Positions 1 to 7,560 of a stretch of DNA of 23,500 bases are shown one piece after another. A program made the translations under genes and the position numbers. Origin of the DNA: Pseudorhodobacter antarcticus (lineage in GTDB: Bacteria; Pseudomonadota; Alphaproteobacteria; Rhodobacterales; Rhodobacteraceae); contig CAMAQR010000054.1 in NCBI GenBank assembly GCA_945860375.1, forward strand, positions 1 through 23,500, given 5' to 3'. The notes beneath the pieces are model-generated. The model searched no databases and was not told the origin of the DNA. It was given only the letters and a program-made list of their open reading frames with translations. Position 1 is the first letter of the stretch. The number at the start of each line of letters is the position of its first letter.

Positions 1-316
1 GGGCTTCGAAGATCTGGCCGGGCGGGCCCTTTTCGATCAACTGGCCCTGATGCAGGAAGACGACGCTGGGTGCCACGTCGCGGGCGAAGCGCATCTCATG
101 TGTTGCCAGAAGCATCGTCATGCCGCCCAAGGCGAGGTCCTTCAGGATCTCCAGCACCTCGCCCACCAGTTCGGGGTCAAGGGCCGAGGTAACCTCGTCC
201 AACAGCAGAACCTCCGGCTCCATCGCAATGCAGCGGATGATGGCGACGCGCTGCTGCTGGCCGCCGCTGAGTTGGTCTGGCATGTAGTCGGCCCGCTCTG
301 GCGAGGTCGGCCCGCG
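1..316 (-). pseudogene. 5'-truncated amino-acid-type ABC transporter ATP-binding protein (also cut by window edge)
   Basis: The frame reads as the second half of a GlnQ/HisP-type ATPase. It shows an ABC signature ([15 protein letters not shown]), a Walker B stretch ([14 protein letters not shown]), an H-loop (ATHEM) and the usual tail ([16 protein letters not shown]). In complete members these are preceded by about 125 residues carrying Walker A and the Q-loop. Here the frame instead opens directly after the stop codon of the Rid-family gene at 317-319, in the same frame, so no nucleotide-binding P-loop is encoded. The first in-frame ATG, at 281-283, lies just before the signature, so any product would be inactive. 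The most likely cause is a deletion that fused the end of the Rid gene region to the middle of a polar amino-acid transporter gene. The last few codons lie beyond position 1. The identity is very clear; calling it a pseudogene assumes the assembly is correct here. Confidence 0.85.
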
Positions 317-769
317 TCAGCGCAAGACCGGCAGGCAGGCCGTCGCCTCAACCTCGATGAGGATCTCGTCCGATGGCATCATCGCCGATACTTCTACCAC
401 GGTCGAAACCGGCGGTGTGCCGGGAAAGAACATCCGGCGCACCGTGTTGTAGCGGGGGAAATCGGCTAGGTTGCGGAAATACTGCACCAGCTTGAACACG
501 TCTTCCATCGTCCCGCCCGCTTCGGCCATCGTGGCGCGCAAGCGATCAAAGACGAACCAGCTTTGCGCCAGGATCGGGCCATCCTTGGCATCGACAGAAA
601 ACTCGCCGGTCTGGCCGATTGTCGGGCCGATGCCGGGGGGCAGGTCGGCAAAGCCGCGGATGATCTTGCCCGCCTCAGTATTAACGGCAATGATTCCGGA
701 CAGGAAAATGAAATCCCCCCTTCGATGCCAGGCCGAGTAACGGGCGAGCGGTTTGGCGATATCGGTCAT
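317..769 (-). CDS. Rid (YjgF/YER057c/UK114) family protein, atypical subgroup
   Basis: A 150-residue protein with the Rid fold signature: FIFLSGIIAVN near residue 20, a central helix region (VFDRLRATMAEAGGTMEDVFKL), and a C-terminal block PPVSTVVEVSAMMPSDEILIEVEA. Classical RidA enamine/imine deaminases carry a conserved arginine in the PAR-S-VEV motif, where it binds the carboxylate of the imine. The equivalent position here is valine, so 2-aminoacrylate deaminase activity should not be assumed. It probably belongs to a Rid subgroup that acts on other imines or on a pathway intermediate. The ATG at 767-769 has AGGA seven bases upstream. The gene starts 9 bp after the flavoprotein gene ends, so it is the last intact gene of the minus-strand cluster. 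Placement beside amidohydrolases and a FAD enzyme would suit removal of a reactive nitrogen compound (inference). Confidence 0.85.
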   Translation of the reverse strand: MTDIAKPLARYSAWHRRGDFIFLSGIIAVNTEAGKIIRGFADLPPGIGPTIGQTGEFSVDAKDGPILAQSWFVFDRLRATMAEAGGTMEDVFKLVQYFRNLADFPRYNTVRRMFFPGTPPVSTVVEVSAMMPSDEILIEVEATACLPVLR

Positions 770-778
770 GCAACTATC

Positions 779-1372
779 CTACAGAGTCTTGAGCCTGCGT
801 TCCACCTTTGCCAGAAACCCGGCGCGGTCTGCATCCGTCGTGTGGTTCATGTTGTAAAGCTGCTGCCAGACTAGCTTGCAGCGCATGTTGAACAAGGGTC
901 GCAGCCCGCGCGTCCACAGGCTTCGGCCCGGATCACGGATCAGCCGGATCCACCACCACGGGCTTCCCGAAGTGGTGATGCCGACAAAGAGCCTGATATT
1001 CTGCAGCTTGGGCTTTGGCCGGCGTTCCCTGCCGTCGGACACTTCGAACGTGATGCCCGGCAGCCAGACCCGTTCCAGCCAGCCTTTCAGGATGGCCGGG
1101 GCCCCATAATACCAGGTCGGATAGATCACCACCAGACCCTCGGCCCATTGCAGGTCGGCGACGTGGTCAGGGTGCTTGGCGATGATCGTATCGGTGCGGG
1201 TCAGATAGTTCTGCCACTCTTCAGTCGACAGAACCGGATCAAACCCCTCCCGGTAAAGATCATGGCAGCGCAGGTCGTGGCCTGACGCAAGCAGGGTGCG
1301 GCAGGCCAGATCATAGAGGGTCGCACCGTAGCTTTCGCGACTTGGATGCGCGAAGATTACCAGAAGGCGCAT
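779..1372 (-). CDS. NAD(P)H-dependent flavin oxidoreductase, NQO1/MdaB/KefF-type flavodoxin fold
   Basis: A 197-residue flavodoxin-like protein. The N-terminus, MRLLVIFAHPSRESYG, is the family's phosphate-binding loop. Residues about 80-105 contain IYPTWYYGAPAILKGWLERV, which matches the FP-x-W/Y-x(3)-PAILKGW-x-DRV signature of NAD(P)H:quinone oxidoreductases, followed by LPGITFEV. Family members move two electrons from NAD(P)H to quinones or other acceptors through FMN or FAD in the cytosol. AAGGAG lies seven bases before the ATG at 1370-1372. The gene is separated from the FAD oxidoreductase gene by 203 bp but has the same direction and may share its transcript. In this context it could reduce a quinone-like product. 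It could also feed electrons to a partner, because no classical ferredoxin reductase is seen for the Rieske protein. Both roles are inferences. Confidence 0.85.
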   Translation of the reverse strand: MRLLVIFAHPSRESYGATLYDLACRTLLASGHDLRCHDLYREGFDPVLSTEEWQNYLTRTDTIIAKHPDHVADLQWAEGLVVIYPTWYYGAPAILKGWLERVWLPGITFEVSDGRERRPKPKLQNIRLFVGITTSGSPWWWIRLIRDPGRSLWTRGLRPLFNMRCKLVWQQLYNMNHTTDADRAGFLAKVERRLKTL

Positions 1373-1575
1373 GGCCCGCTCCTTGTCTGAACGAGTACCT
1401 TCCGGCCGCTCTGCGGCGAAGACATTATTCGCCAGCTTGATTCTACCGACCGCGCCATGCTCATCTCGACGGCACGGATGCCGGCCCCGGGCAGCCCAAG
1501 GCCGCCCTGGCTTTCGTGGACGGGACGGTTGCAGTCCATAGAACGGATGTCTTCATTTCTGCCTCCGGTGTCGTG
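1373..1575. other. 203-bp intergenic stretch with no clear gene
   Basis: This gap lies between the flavoprotein and FAD-oxidoreductase genes. Open frames cross it on both strands, but none resembles a known family. The only clear signal is the Shine-Dalgarno sequence for the flavoprotein gene at its left edge. I saw no convincing terminator or promoter. It is one of the widest breaks in the minus-strand cluster and could hold an internal promoter. Confidence 0.5.
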
Positions 1576-2943
1576 TCAGATCTTTGCCATCTCGGGCGTC
1601 CAGCCCCGGGTTTTCCCCGGGTTCATCAGGCCATGGGGATCAGCCTGTTTCTTGAAATTGATCTGTGTGCTGTCGATTTCCTTCATCCCGCCATCCTCGA
1701 TGGTGATGACATGGGGATCAAAGATCGTGCAGCCGTCGAGGCTTTCCATCTCGCGGATGATCTCGTAGGTGCGCTCGCGACTGCTCCACCGCAGAATCGG
1801 CAGGGCAACAATCTGGATGTTGCCGTCTATCCGCGCCATTTCGTGATGAAAGTAGACTTCCTCTCCGTAACGCTGTTGCTGGCGCAGCACGAGCGCCGGA
1901 TCGAAGGGGCGCGGGTAGGCTACTTGCAGGTAGGTCCAGATCCCGGGCTCATGCTTCAGCGCCTGCAGCGTGGTGTGGTTCCAGCCGCACTCCCAGGCCG
2001 GAGGCAGATTGGCCGCCTCCATGTCATGCAGAGATTTCGACAGGCTGATCTGCCCGCCATGCGCCGCGACCCGAGCGGTAAAAGCCTTGGCCTCTCCGGG
2101 GGCCACCATGGAAAACACCGCGTCACGGTCCTGCGGGAAATGTGCAGCCAACCGCTTGTAGAACCGGGCAAATCGCCGTTCGACCACGGTCATCAGATAG
2201 GCATCGACGCCCTCTGCCTGCGCCTCTACGGCAAAATCCAGCGCCCGGTCATAGCCATCGAACAAGGCAATCGTGTGCAGCCAGTCGGTTGCAGGCGTCA
2301 GAGCGTAATCCATCGCGGTGATGATGCCGTTGGTGCCGTAGGCGTGCTGCACTTTCAGGATATCGCGCCGGTGCAACTCGATGATCTTCGGCTCTTCTTC
2401 GACGGTCACAATGCGGATGTACGTGATATTCGTGCCGTCACGGAGCATTCCATTGCGCAAACTGCCGATCCCTCCCGAGCCGCCCGCGACAAACCCGCCA
2501 ATGGTGGCGAGCCGCTTGGTTGACGGGAACATCGACAGCATCTGCCCGGTTTCAGCCACGGCCTTTTCCACACGCTCGACCCGCGCGCCCGCTTCGCAGA
2601 TGACGCGGCCCGGGCTGATCTCCAGAATGCGGTCCAGCTTGGTGGTCTCGAGGATCACCCCACCTTCCATCGGCACGCATTGGCCATAGTTGCCAGTGCC
2701 GCCGCCGCGCAGGGTCAGCGGGATGCGCAACTTGGCCACGGCGGCGGCGACGGCAATCACCTCGGCTTCGTTGCGCGGCAGGACAATCAATTGGCCGACA
2801 TGGTTATCAAGCTGGGCCTTCAGGATGGGCGAATACCAGTAGTAGTCCTTGGATTTCGCATCCAGCAGCTTCGGGTCGTCATGGCAGGGAATATCCCCGA
2901 TCGCGGCGCGAAACAGGGCAAGTTTTTCTGCAGAAACTGTCAT
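1576..2943 (-). CDS. FAD-binding oxidoreductase, PCMH type (GlcD/D-lactate dehydrogenase-like)
   Basis: A 455-residue cytosolic flavoprotein of the vanillyl-alcohol-oxidase/PCMH superfamily. The FAD-binding domain shows LTLRGGGTGNYGQCVP at residues 77-92 and TIGGFVAGGSGGIGSLRNG at about 147-165, which contact the FAD pyrophosphate. The C-terminus DPHGLMNPGKTRGW matches the DPxGLLNPGK end of the GlcD/DLD family. Such enzymes oxidise a hydroxy acid, an alcohol or an amine-bearing carbon. The substrate cannot be told from sequence. The ATG at 2941-2943 overlaps the stop of the upstream amidohydrolase in an ATGA arrangement, so the two are translationally coupled and probably act in sequence. The length is normal and nothing looks broken. 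There is no sign of a separate iron-sulfur (GlcF-like) subunit gene nearby. Confidence 0.9.
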   Translation of the reverse strand: MTVSAEKLALFRAAIGDIPCHDDPKLLDAKSKDYYWYSPILKAQLDNHVGQLIVLPRNEAEVIAVAAAVAKLRIPLTLRGGGTGNYGQCVPMEGGVILETTKLDRILEISPGRVICEAGARVERVEKAVAETGQMLSMFPSTKRLATIGGFVAGGSGGIGSLRNGMLRDGTNITYIRIVTVEEEPKIIELHRRDILKVQHAYGTNGIITAMDYALTPATDWLHTIALFDGYDRALDFAVEAQAEGVDAYLMTVVERRFARFYKRLAAHFPQDRDAVFSMVAPGEAKAFTARVAAHGGQISLSKSLHDMEAANLPPAWECGWNHTTLQALKHEPGIWTYLQVAYPRPFDPALVLRQQQRYGEEVYFHHEMARIDGNIQIVALPILRWSSRERTYEIIREMESLDGCTIFDPHVITIEDGGMKEIDSTQINFKKQADPHGLMNPGKTRGWTPEMAKI

Positions 2944-4163
2944 ACGGCTACCCTTCCTAGGTTTTGGTCAATGCCAGAGCGGATGATCTGGCGCGGGGCG
3001 CGGGGCGAGCGCAGTGCCGCGTCCCAATCTGTCCCTTCGATCAGGATGAAATCGGCAGGCTGGCCTACGTCCAGAACGGGCACGGAAAGACCCATGGCGC
3101 GGGCCGGTGCGGAGGTAATGGCCTCCAGCCAGTCAGCCGGGTTCAGATGTGCCGCAAGGCAGGCCAGCCTCAGCACCTCGATCTGGTCATAACTGCCGTG
3201 CGGATAGAAGGGATCGGCGACATTGTCGGCCCCCAATAGCACCGGCACGCCGGCCGCACGCAATTCCTGCATCGGGGCCAGCCCGCGCTGCCGGGGGCTG
3301 CGCCCCGGTGCCATGTCCTGCAGATAAAGGTTGGTGGTGGGCATGACCGTCAGCGCAAGGCCTGCTGCAGCGGCTGCGTCGAGAAGGCGGGCCACCTCTG
3401 CCTCGGGGCGGGTCGACAGCGCACAGGCATGACCGCACAGCACCCTTCCGGCCATACCGTGCCGCGCAGTCAGCGCGACGATGCTGTCAAAGCCGCTCAA
3501 GCCGGGGTCCAGCCCCTCATCCACGTGGAAGTCAAGCAACAGGCCACGATGTTCGGCCAGCGCAAAGACCCGCGCAAGTTTCGCATCAAGATCTGCATTG
3601 GCATAGATAAAGCAACCCAGAACGGCATTGTCTTTCGCCACCCGCGCCGCGATTGCCGGGCCAAGCTCGGCATCTCCCAAAAGGTCCAGCGGCACCAATG
3701 CCGCCCGTTGCAAATGCAAGATCGACTGCCAGTCCTGCGCCAATTCGCTCAGGACCGACCAAGCCAGCGGAGCCTCGGGCTGCCCCCAGTCGACGTGGCT
3801 GCGTAGCGCCCGGATGCCGTTATTCCGCGCCTCGGCCAACGCGAGGCCCGCACGGTTGCGGATGTCGTCCGCGCTCCAGCGCAGGACATCGGCGGCCATC
3901 GCTTCGATAGCGCCGAAAAGCCCGGGCTTGTCGGCGCGGGCGCGCCCGATGGTAAAGGTCTTGTCCAGATGCACATGCGGATCGACCGGCAGCGGCATGA
4001 TCACCGCCCGCGCGGGGCCGACCACCGGAGTGATTGCTCCGATCAACCCGTCGCGAAGGGTCAAGGCAACTGTCCGGCCATTCCAGTGCAGGGTGGAAAG
4101 ATCAAGGTTCACGTCATATCTCGCTTTCTTGCTAATCTCCGGAACCCGGGGGAGTTCAGACAA
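2940..4163 (-). CDS. amidohydrolase-superfamily protein, cytosine deaminase (CodA)-like
   Basis: A protein of up to 407 residues with every metal and catalytic position of the CodA family: HVHLDK at 63-68, HVDE at 213-216, CGHACAL around His245, and GADNVAD with Asp313. These match E. coli CodA ligands (His61/His63, His214, Glu217, His246, Asp313) almost number for number, so a hydrolytic enzyme acting on a cyclic amide, amidine or aminopyrimidine-like group is expected. The exact substrate is unknown, because the family also includes isoguanine, creatinine and other heterocycle deaminases. The longest frame begins with TTG at 4161-4163 without a strong ribosome site. A GTG at about 4110-4112 (residue 18) is an alternative start close to where the conserved domain begins. 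Its stop overlaps the ATG of the FAD oxidoreductase. Confidence 0.88.
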   Translation of the reverse strand: MSELPRVPEISKKARYDVNLDLSTLHWNGRTVALTLRDGLIGAITPVVGPARAVIMPLPVDPHVHLDKTFTIGRARADKPGLFGAIEAMAADVLRWSADDIRNRAGLALAEARNNGIRALRSHVDWGQPEAPLAWSVLSELAQDWQSILHLQRAALVPLDLLGDAELGPAIAARVAKDNAVLGCFIYANADLDAKLARVFALAEHRGLLLDFHVDEGLDPGLSGFDSIVALTARHGMAGRVLCGHACALSTRPEAEVARLLDAAAAAGLALTVMPTTNLYLQDMAPGRSPRQRGLAPMQELRAAGVPVLLGADNVADPFYPHGSYDQIEVLRLACLAAHLNPADWLEAITSAPARAMGLSVPVLDVGQPADFILIEGTDWDAALRSPRAPRQIIRSGIDQNLGRVAV

Positions 4164-4245
4164 GAAATCGCCGCCCCCGGCCGCGAGACCACACCAGGAC
4201 CGGGGTCAGCGACTAACCTGTATGCCATACCGGCGCGCGGCGCGG
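4164..4245. other. 82-bp gap between the two amidohydrolase genes
   Basis: A short GC-rich spacer with no recognisable gene. The weak ribosome site for the TTG start at 4163 and the 82-bp gap leave the exact start of the CodA-like gene uncertain. Confidence 0.4.
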
Positions 4246-5061
4246 TCATGCGCAGGCCTCCGGATCGGCTTTGGTGTCGAGGTGGGAAAGCGGCATGCGG
4301 TGCACCTCATGCAACAGGGTCACGATCTGGGCCGCAGCGTGTGCGATAAAGGCACGGCCCTTGTCAGCGGTGGCTTTCGTGGCATCGCCACAGGCCCCGG
4401 CGGGGTTCATGTCCTGCGCCTGCCAGCCCAGCTTGCCCGCAATGGACAGGCCAAGATGGCGGTTGTCGCGGGCGATGTCGGCAATCCTGGGGTAAAAATT
4501 GCGGGCATGCTGCATCTGCACATGATCCGGGTCGAGCGCCAGCATGACCGAGGTTTCAAGATCGCCGGCATGAATGCCGAAACGGTCTTCGTCCGGGGTC
4601 AACAACCCCTCAGGCGTGCCCATGGCAAACCAGCTTGCGGCCACCGTCAGCATCCTGTGCTTGACCCGAAGGTCGCGCGCCACGATGTCCATCGGCGCGA
4701 TCTGCCCGCCGTGGGAGTTCAGAAGCACCAGCTTCTTCACCCCAGCGGCAGCGACACAGTCGCCAATCTCCATCCACATCGCCATCAAGGTCTGGGCCGA
4801 AAAGGTCAGCGTGCCGAGCCATTCAGAATGCTCGTTCGATTTTCCAACCGGCAGCGTTGGCAGGAACAGCGCCGGGCAGTCATCCGGAATTAACGGTACC
4901 GTGGCGGCGATGATGCCATCCAGAATGGCCTGATCCACCGACAAGGGCAGATGCGGCCCATGCTGTTCGATGGCCCCCACCGGCAGAACCGCGATCAGGC
5001 TGGACCGGTCCAACCGGGCAAAATCCCGCGCGGTGTAATTGGCCCAGAACCGATGCTGCAT
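4246..5061 (-). CDS. creatininase-family amidohydrolase
   Basis: A protein of about 271 residues carrying the metal-binding pattern of the creatininase/MftE/ArfB family: GAIEQHGPHLPL with Glu32 and His34, then Asp43, LLNSHGG with His117, and HAGDLETS with His164 and Glu169. Members hydrolyse cyclic or linear amides; known examples act on creatinine, on a formamide in flavin biosynthesis, and in mycofactocin maturation. The substrate here is not known. I chose the ATG at 5059-5061 (protein begins MQHRFW) rather than an upstream in-frame start. It lies 1 bp after the transketolase stop, is preceded by GGGGGA, and fits where the family normally begins. Coupling to the transketolase and closeness to the CodA-like gene suggest the cluster opens at least two C-N bonds (inference). 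Confidence 0.9.
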   Translation of the reverse strand: MQHRFWANYTARDFARLDRSSLIAVLPVGAIEQHGPHLPLSVDQAILDGIIAATVPLIPDDCPALFLPTLPVGKSNEHSEWLGTLTFSAQTLMAMWMEIGDCVAAAGVKKLVLLNSHGGQIAPMDIVARDLRVKHRMLTVAASWFAMGTPEGLLTPDEDRFGIHAGDLETSVMLALDPDHVQMQHARNFYPRIADIARDNRHLGLSIAGKLGWQAQDMNPAGACGDATKATADKGRAFIAHAAAQIVTLLHEVHRMPLSHLDTKADPEACA

Positions 5062-5062
5062 G

Positions 5063-7444
5063 TCAAAGTCCCCCGACGGCGCGCAAGGGCCTGCCGGGTG
5101 CCAGCCCCGCAATCACCTTGAGGATGGAATTCCGGTCGATGCCGAAATGGCGGTAAAGATCGGCCACCGTGCCGGTCTGGCCGAAATGCTCTACCCCGAG
5201 CCCGGCCACCCGGTGACCATGGACCGAACCAAGCCAGGACAAGGTGGCCGGATGCCCGTCGATCACCGTGACCAGCAGGCAATCGCGCGGCAAAGGGGCG
5301 AGCAGCTGCTCGACATGGCTTTGGGCGCTGCGCCCGTTGATCCGCGCGGTCTGGGCAGCCTGCCAGCCTGCATTCAAGCGGTCAGCAGAGGTCACCGCAA
5401 GGATGCCGACATTGCGCCGCCCTTCGGCCAATGATCCCGCCGCCGCAATGGCTTCGGTCGCCACCGTGCCCTGATAGGCAATGACCACTTCGCAATCCGG
5501 CCCCGGCGCACGCAGCCAATAGGCGCCGTCGATCACCCCCTGCCGAATAGTGTCCAGCTTGCGGCGCGGTTGCTCCAGCGCGCGCGTGGACAGGCGCAGA
5601 TAGACCGACCCGCCCCCCGCCTCGCGTTGCCAGTCGGCGGTTTCGGCCTTGGCCGCATCGCGCTGCATATAGGCAAAGGCCCATTCCATAATGCAGGCCA
5701 GTTCATCGGCGAAGGCCGGTTCGAAACTGGCCAGCCCGTCCTGCGACATGCCGATCAGCGGCGTGGCGATGGACTGATGTGCCCCGCCTTCTGGCGCCAG
5801 CGACACGCCCGAGGGCGTGGCCACCAGAAGGAACCTCGCCTCCTGATAGCAGGCATAGTTCAGCGCATCTAATCCGCGCGAAATGAAGGGATCGTATAGC
5901 GTGCCGATCGGCAAAAGCCGCTCGCCGAACAAGGAATGCGACAGGCCCGCCGCCCCCAACATCAGCATCAGGTTCATCTCGGCGATACCAAGTTCGATGT
6001 GCTGACCTTCGGGTGAGAACTGCCACTTCTGCGCCGACACCACCTTTTCGTCGCGGAACGTATCGGCGCGCTCCTGCCGGGCGAACAACCCGCGCCGGTT
6101 AACCCAGGGCCCAAGGTTGGTGGACACCGTCACATCGGGCGAAGTGGTGACGATATGCGCAGCCATGGGGTGATCTGACTTGGCAATCGCATCCAGAATC
6201 TTGCCAAAGGCCATCTGGGTCGAGATTTCCTCGTCCTCGGGCGCGTCGATCACCGGGACTGCAATTTGCGGCGCGGTCATTTGCCGCGGTCCCGCTGACA
6301 GGAACGGGCTGCGGGTCAGCAGGCCGTCAAGGGCGGCCTCGGAAATGCCCAGACCCTCAGTGCGGTCCCATTCATGGCCGGGGCGGATTCTCATGCCCGC
6401 GCGAAACTCTTCCATCTGCGCAAGTGTCATCAGCCCGGCATGGTTGTCCTTGTGCCCGGCCAGAGGCGTGCCCCAGCCCTTGATCGTATACGCGATAAAG
6501 ACGGTCGGGCGGTCATGGGTGCCCGCCTTGTCAAAGGCCTCGCTGACCGAAGCCAGACAATGGCCGCCAAGGTTCTCCATCAACGCGGCCAGTTCACTGT
6601 CATTGCGGCTGTTCAGCAGGGCTGTCACGACCCCCTGATCGCCGATCTTGTCCATCAGCCGCTTGCGCCAGGCCGCCCCGCCTTGAAAGGTCAGCGCCGA
6701 GTAAAGCTGGTTCGGGCAAGCGTCGATCCAGTCGCGCAGCGCTTCGCCACCAGGTTCGGCAAAGGCCGCGCGTTGCAGCGCGCCATGCTTCAGCGTGACC
6801 ACATCCCAGCCAAAGGCGGTAAAGATGCCGCCGATCCTCTCGGACAGCCCCTCGCGCACAACGCCGTCAAGGCTTTGCCGGTTATAGTCGATGATCCACC
6901 AGCAATTGCGCAGATCGTGCTTCCAGCCCTCTTGCAGGCATTCGTAAATATTGCCCTCGTCCAGTTCGGCATCCCCGACCAGCGCCACCATGCGGCCTTC
7001 GGGCAGACTGCCCCAGTTGCGTGCCTTGACATAGTCCTGCACCAGTGAGGCAAAGGCCGTGATCGCGACGCCCAGGCCCACCGACCCGGTCGAGAAATCG
7101 ACATCTGCCCTGTCCTTGGTGCGCGACGGATAGGATTGTACCCCGCCAAACCCCCGGAAGTTCTGCATCTTGGCAAGCGTCTGCTGGCCAGCCAGATATT
7201 GCAGCGCATGAAACACCGGACCGGCATGCGGCTTGACCGCCACCCGGTCTTGCGGGCGCAAGGCGCGGCCATAAAGGGCTGTCATCAGCGTGGCCATCGA
7301 CGCGCAAGAGGCCTGATGCCCGCCGACTTTCATGCCATCGGTCTTCGGGCGCAAATGGTTGGCGTTGTGGATCATCCAGGCCGAAAGCCACAGCGCCTTA
7401 TCTTGCAGAACCCGCAATTCCGGCGGTCCAAGTTGAGTCGTCAT
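5063..7444 (-). CDS. AceE-like transketolase-family thiamine diphosphate enzyme
   Basis: A 793-residue single-chain thiamine-diphosphate enzyme. The cofactor motif GDAELDEGN...IIDYN spans about residues 157-188 and resembles the homodimeric pyruvate dehydrogenase E1 (AceE) form rather than classical TktA. Other landmarks are GGHQASCAS at 41-49, DFSTGSVGLG at 116-125, the pyrimidine-domain stretch with GIAEMNLML, and the C-terminal HFGQTGTVADLYRHFGID. Relatives in alphaproteobacteria are usually called transketolase. They could move a two-carbon unit between sugars or decarboxylate a 2-oxo acid. No E2 or E3 subunit gene is present, so a free-standing ketol-transfer or cleavage role is more likely than a PDH complex. 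AGGAGA precedes the ATG at 7442-7444. A 116-bp gap upstream may hold an internal promoter. The end is separated by 1 bp from the creatininase-family start. Confidence 0.9.
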   Translation of the reverse strand: MTTQLGPPELRVLQDKALWLSAWMIHNANHLRPKTDGMKVGGHQASCASMATLMTALYGRALRPQDRVAVKPHAGPVFHALQYLAGQQTLAKMQNFRGFGGVQSYPSRTKDRADVDFSTGSVGLGVAITAFASLVQDYVKARNWGSLPEGRMVALVGDAELDEGNIYECLQEGWKHDLRNCWWIIDYNRQSLDGVVREGLSERIGGIFTAFGWDVVTLKHGALQRAAFAEPGGEALRDWIDACPNQLYSALTFQGGAAWRKRLMDKIGDQGVVTALLNSRNDSELAALMENLGGHCLASVSEAFDKAGTHDRPTVFIAYTIKGWGTPLAGHKDNHAGLMTLAQMEEFRAGMRIRPGHEWDRTEGLGISEAALDGLLTRSPFLSAGPRQMTAPQIAVPVIDAPEDEEISTQMAFGKILDAIAKSDHPMAAHIVTTSPDVTVSTNLGPWVNRRGLFARQERADTFRDEKVVSAQKWQFSPEGQHIELGIAEMNLMLMLGAAGLSHSLFGERLLPIGTLYDPFISRGLDALNYACYQEARFLLVATPSGVSLAPEGGAHQSIATPLIGMSQDGLASFEPAFADELACIMEWAFAYMQRDAAKAETADWQREAGGGSVYLRLSTRALEQPRRKLDTIRQGVIDGAYWLRAPGPDCEVVIAYQGTVATEAIAAAGSLAEGRRNVGILAVTSADRLNAGWQAAQTARINGRSAQSHVEQLLAPLPRDCLLVTVIDGHPATLSWLGSVHGHRVAGLGVEHFGQTGTVADLYRHFGIDRNSILKVIAGLAPGRPLRAVGGL

Positions 7445-7560
7445 GGCAAGTCTCCTGTGGTCCGTTGATCCAGCAATGAATGTCCAGGCAAATCGTCAAA
7501 CCAAATGGTGTGACCAGAAAGATGGCAACGCTCATTCCCCTGTGCCACAAACGCGATCCG
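7445..7560. other. 116-bp gap upstream of the transketolase gene, possible internal promoter
   Basis: On the minus strand this gap contains TTGACG followed by a weak -10 candidate, then AGGAGA before the transketolase ATG. It holds no gene. The wider spacing than at most neighbouring junctions suggests, without proving, a separate start of transcription. Confidence 0.3.

Noticed and set aside
1516..2523. Long plus-strand frame of 335 codons
   Set aside because: It is the opposite-strand shadow of the FAD oxidoreductase gene; the minus-strand protein has clear family motifs and this one has none.
3628..4893. Plus-strand frame of 421 codons spanning both amidohydrolase genes
   Set aside because: It has an Arg/Pro/Ala-rich composition typical of antisense frames in GC-rich DNA and no recognisable domain, and it lies opposite two well-supported genes.
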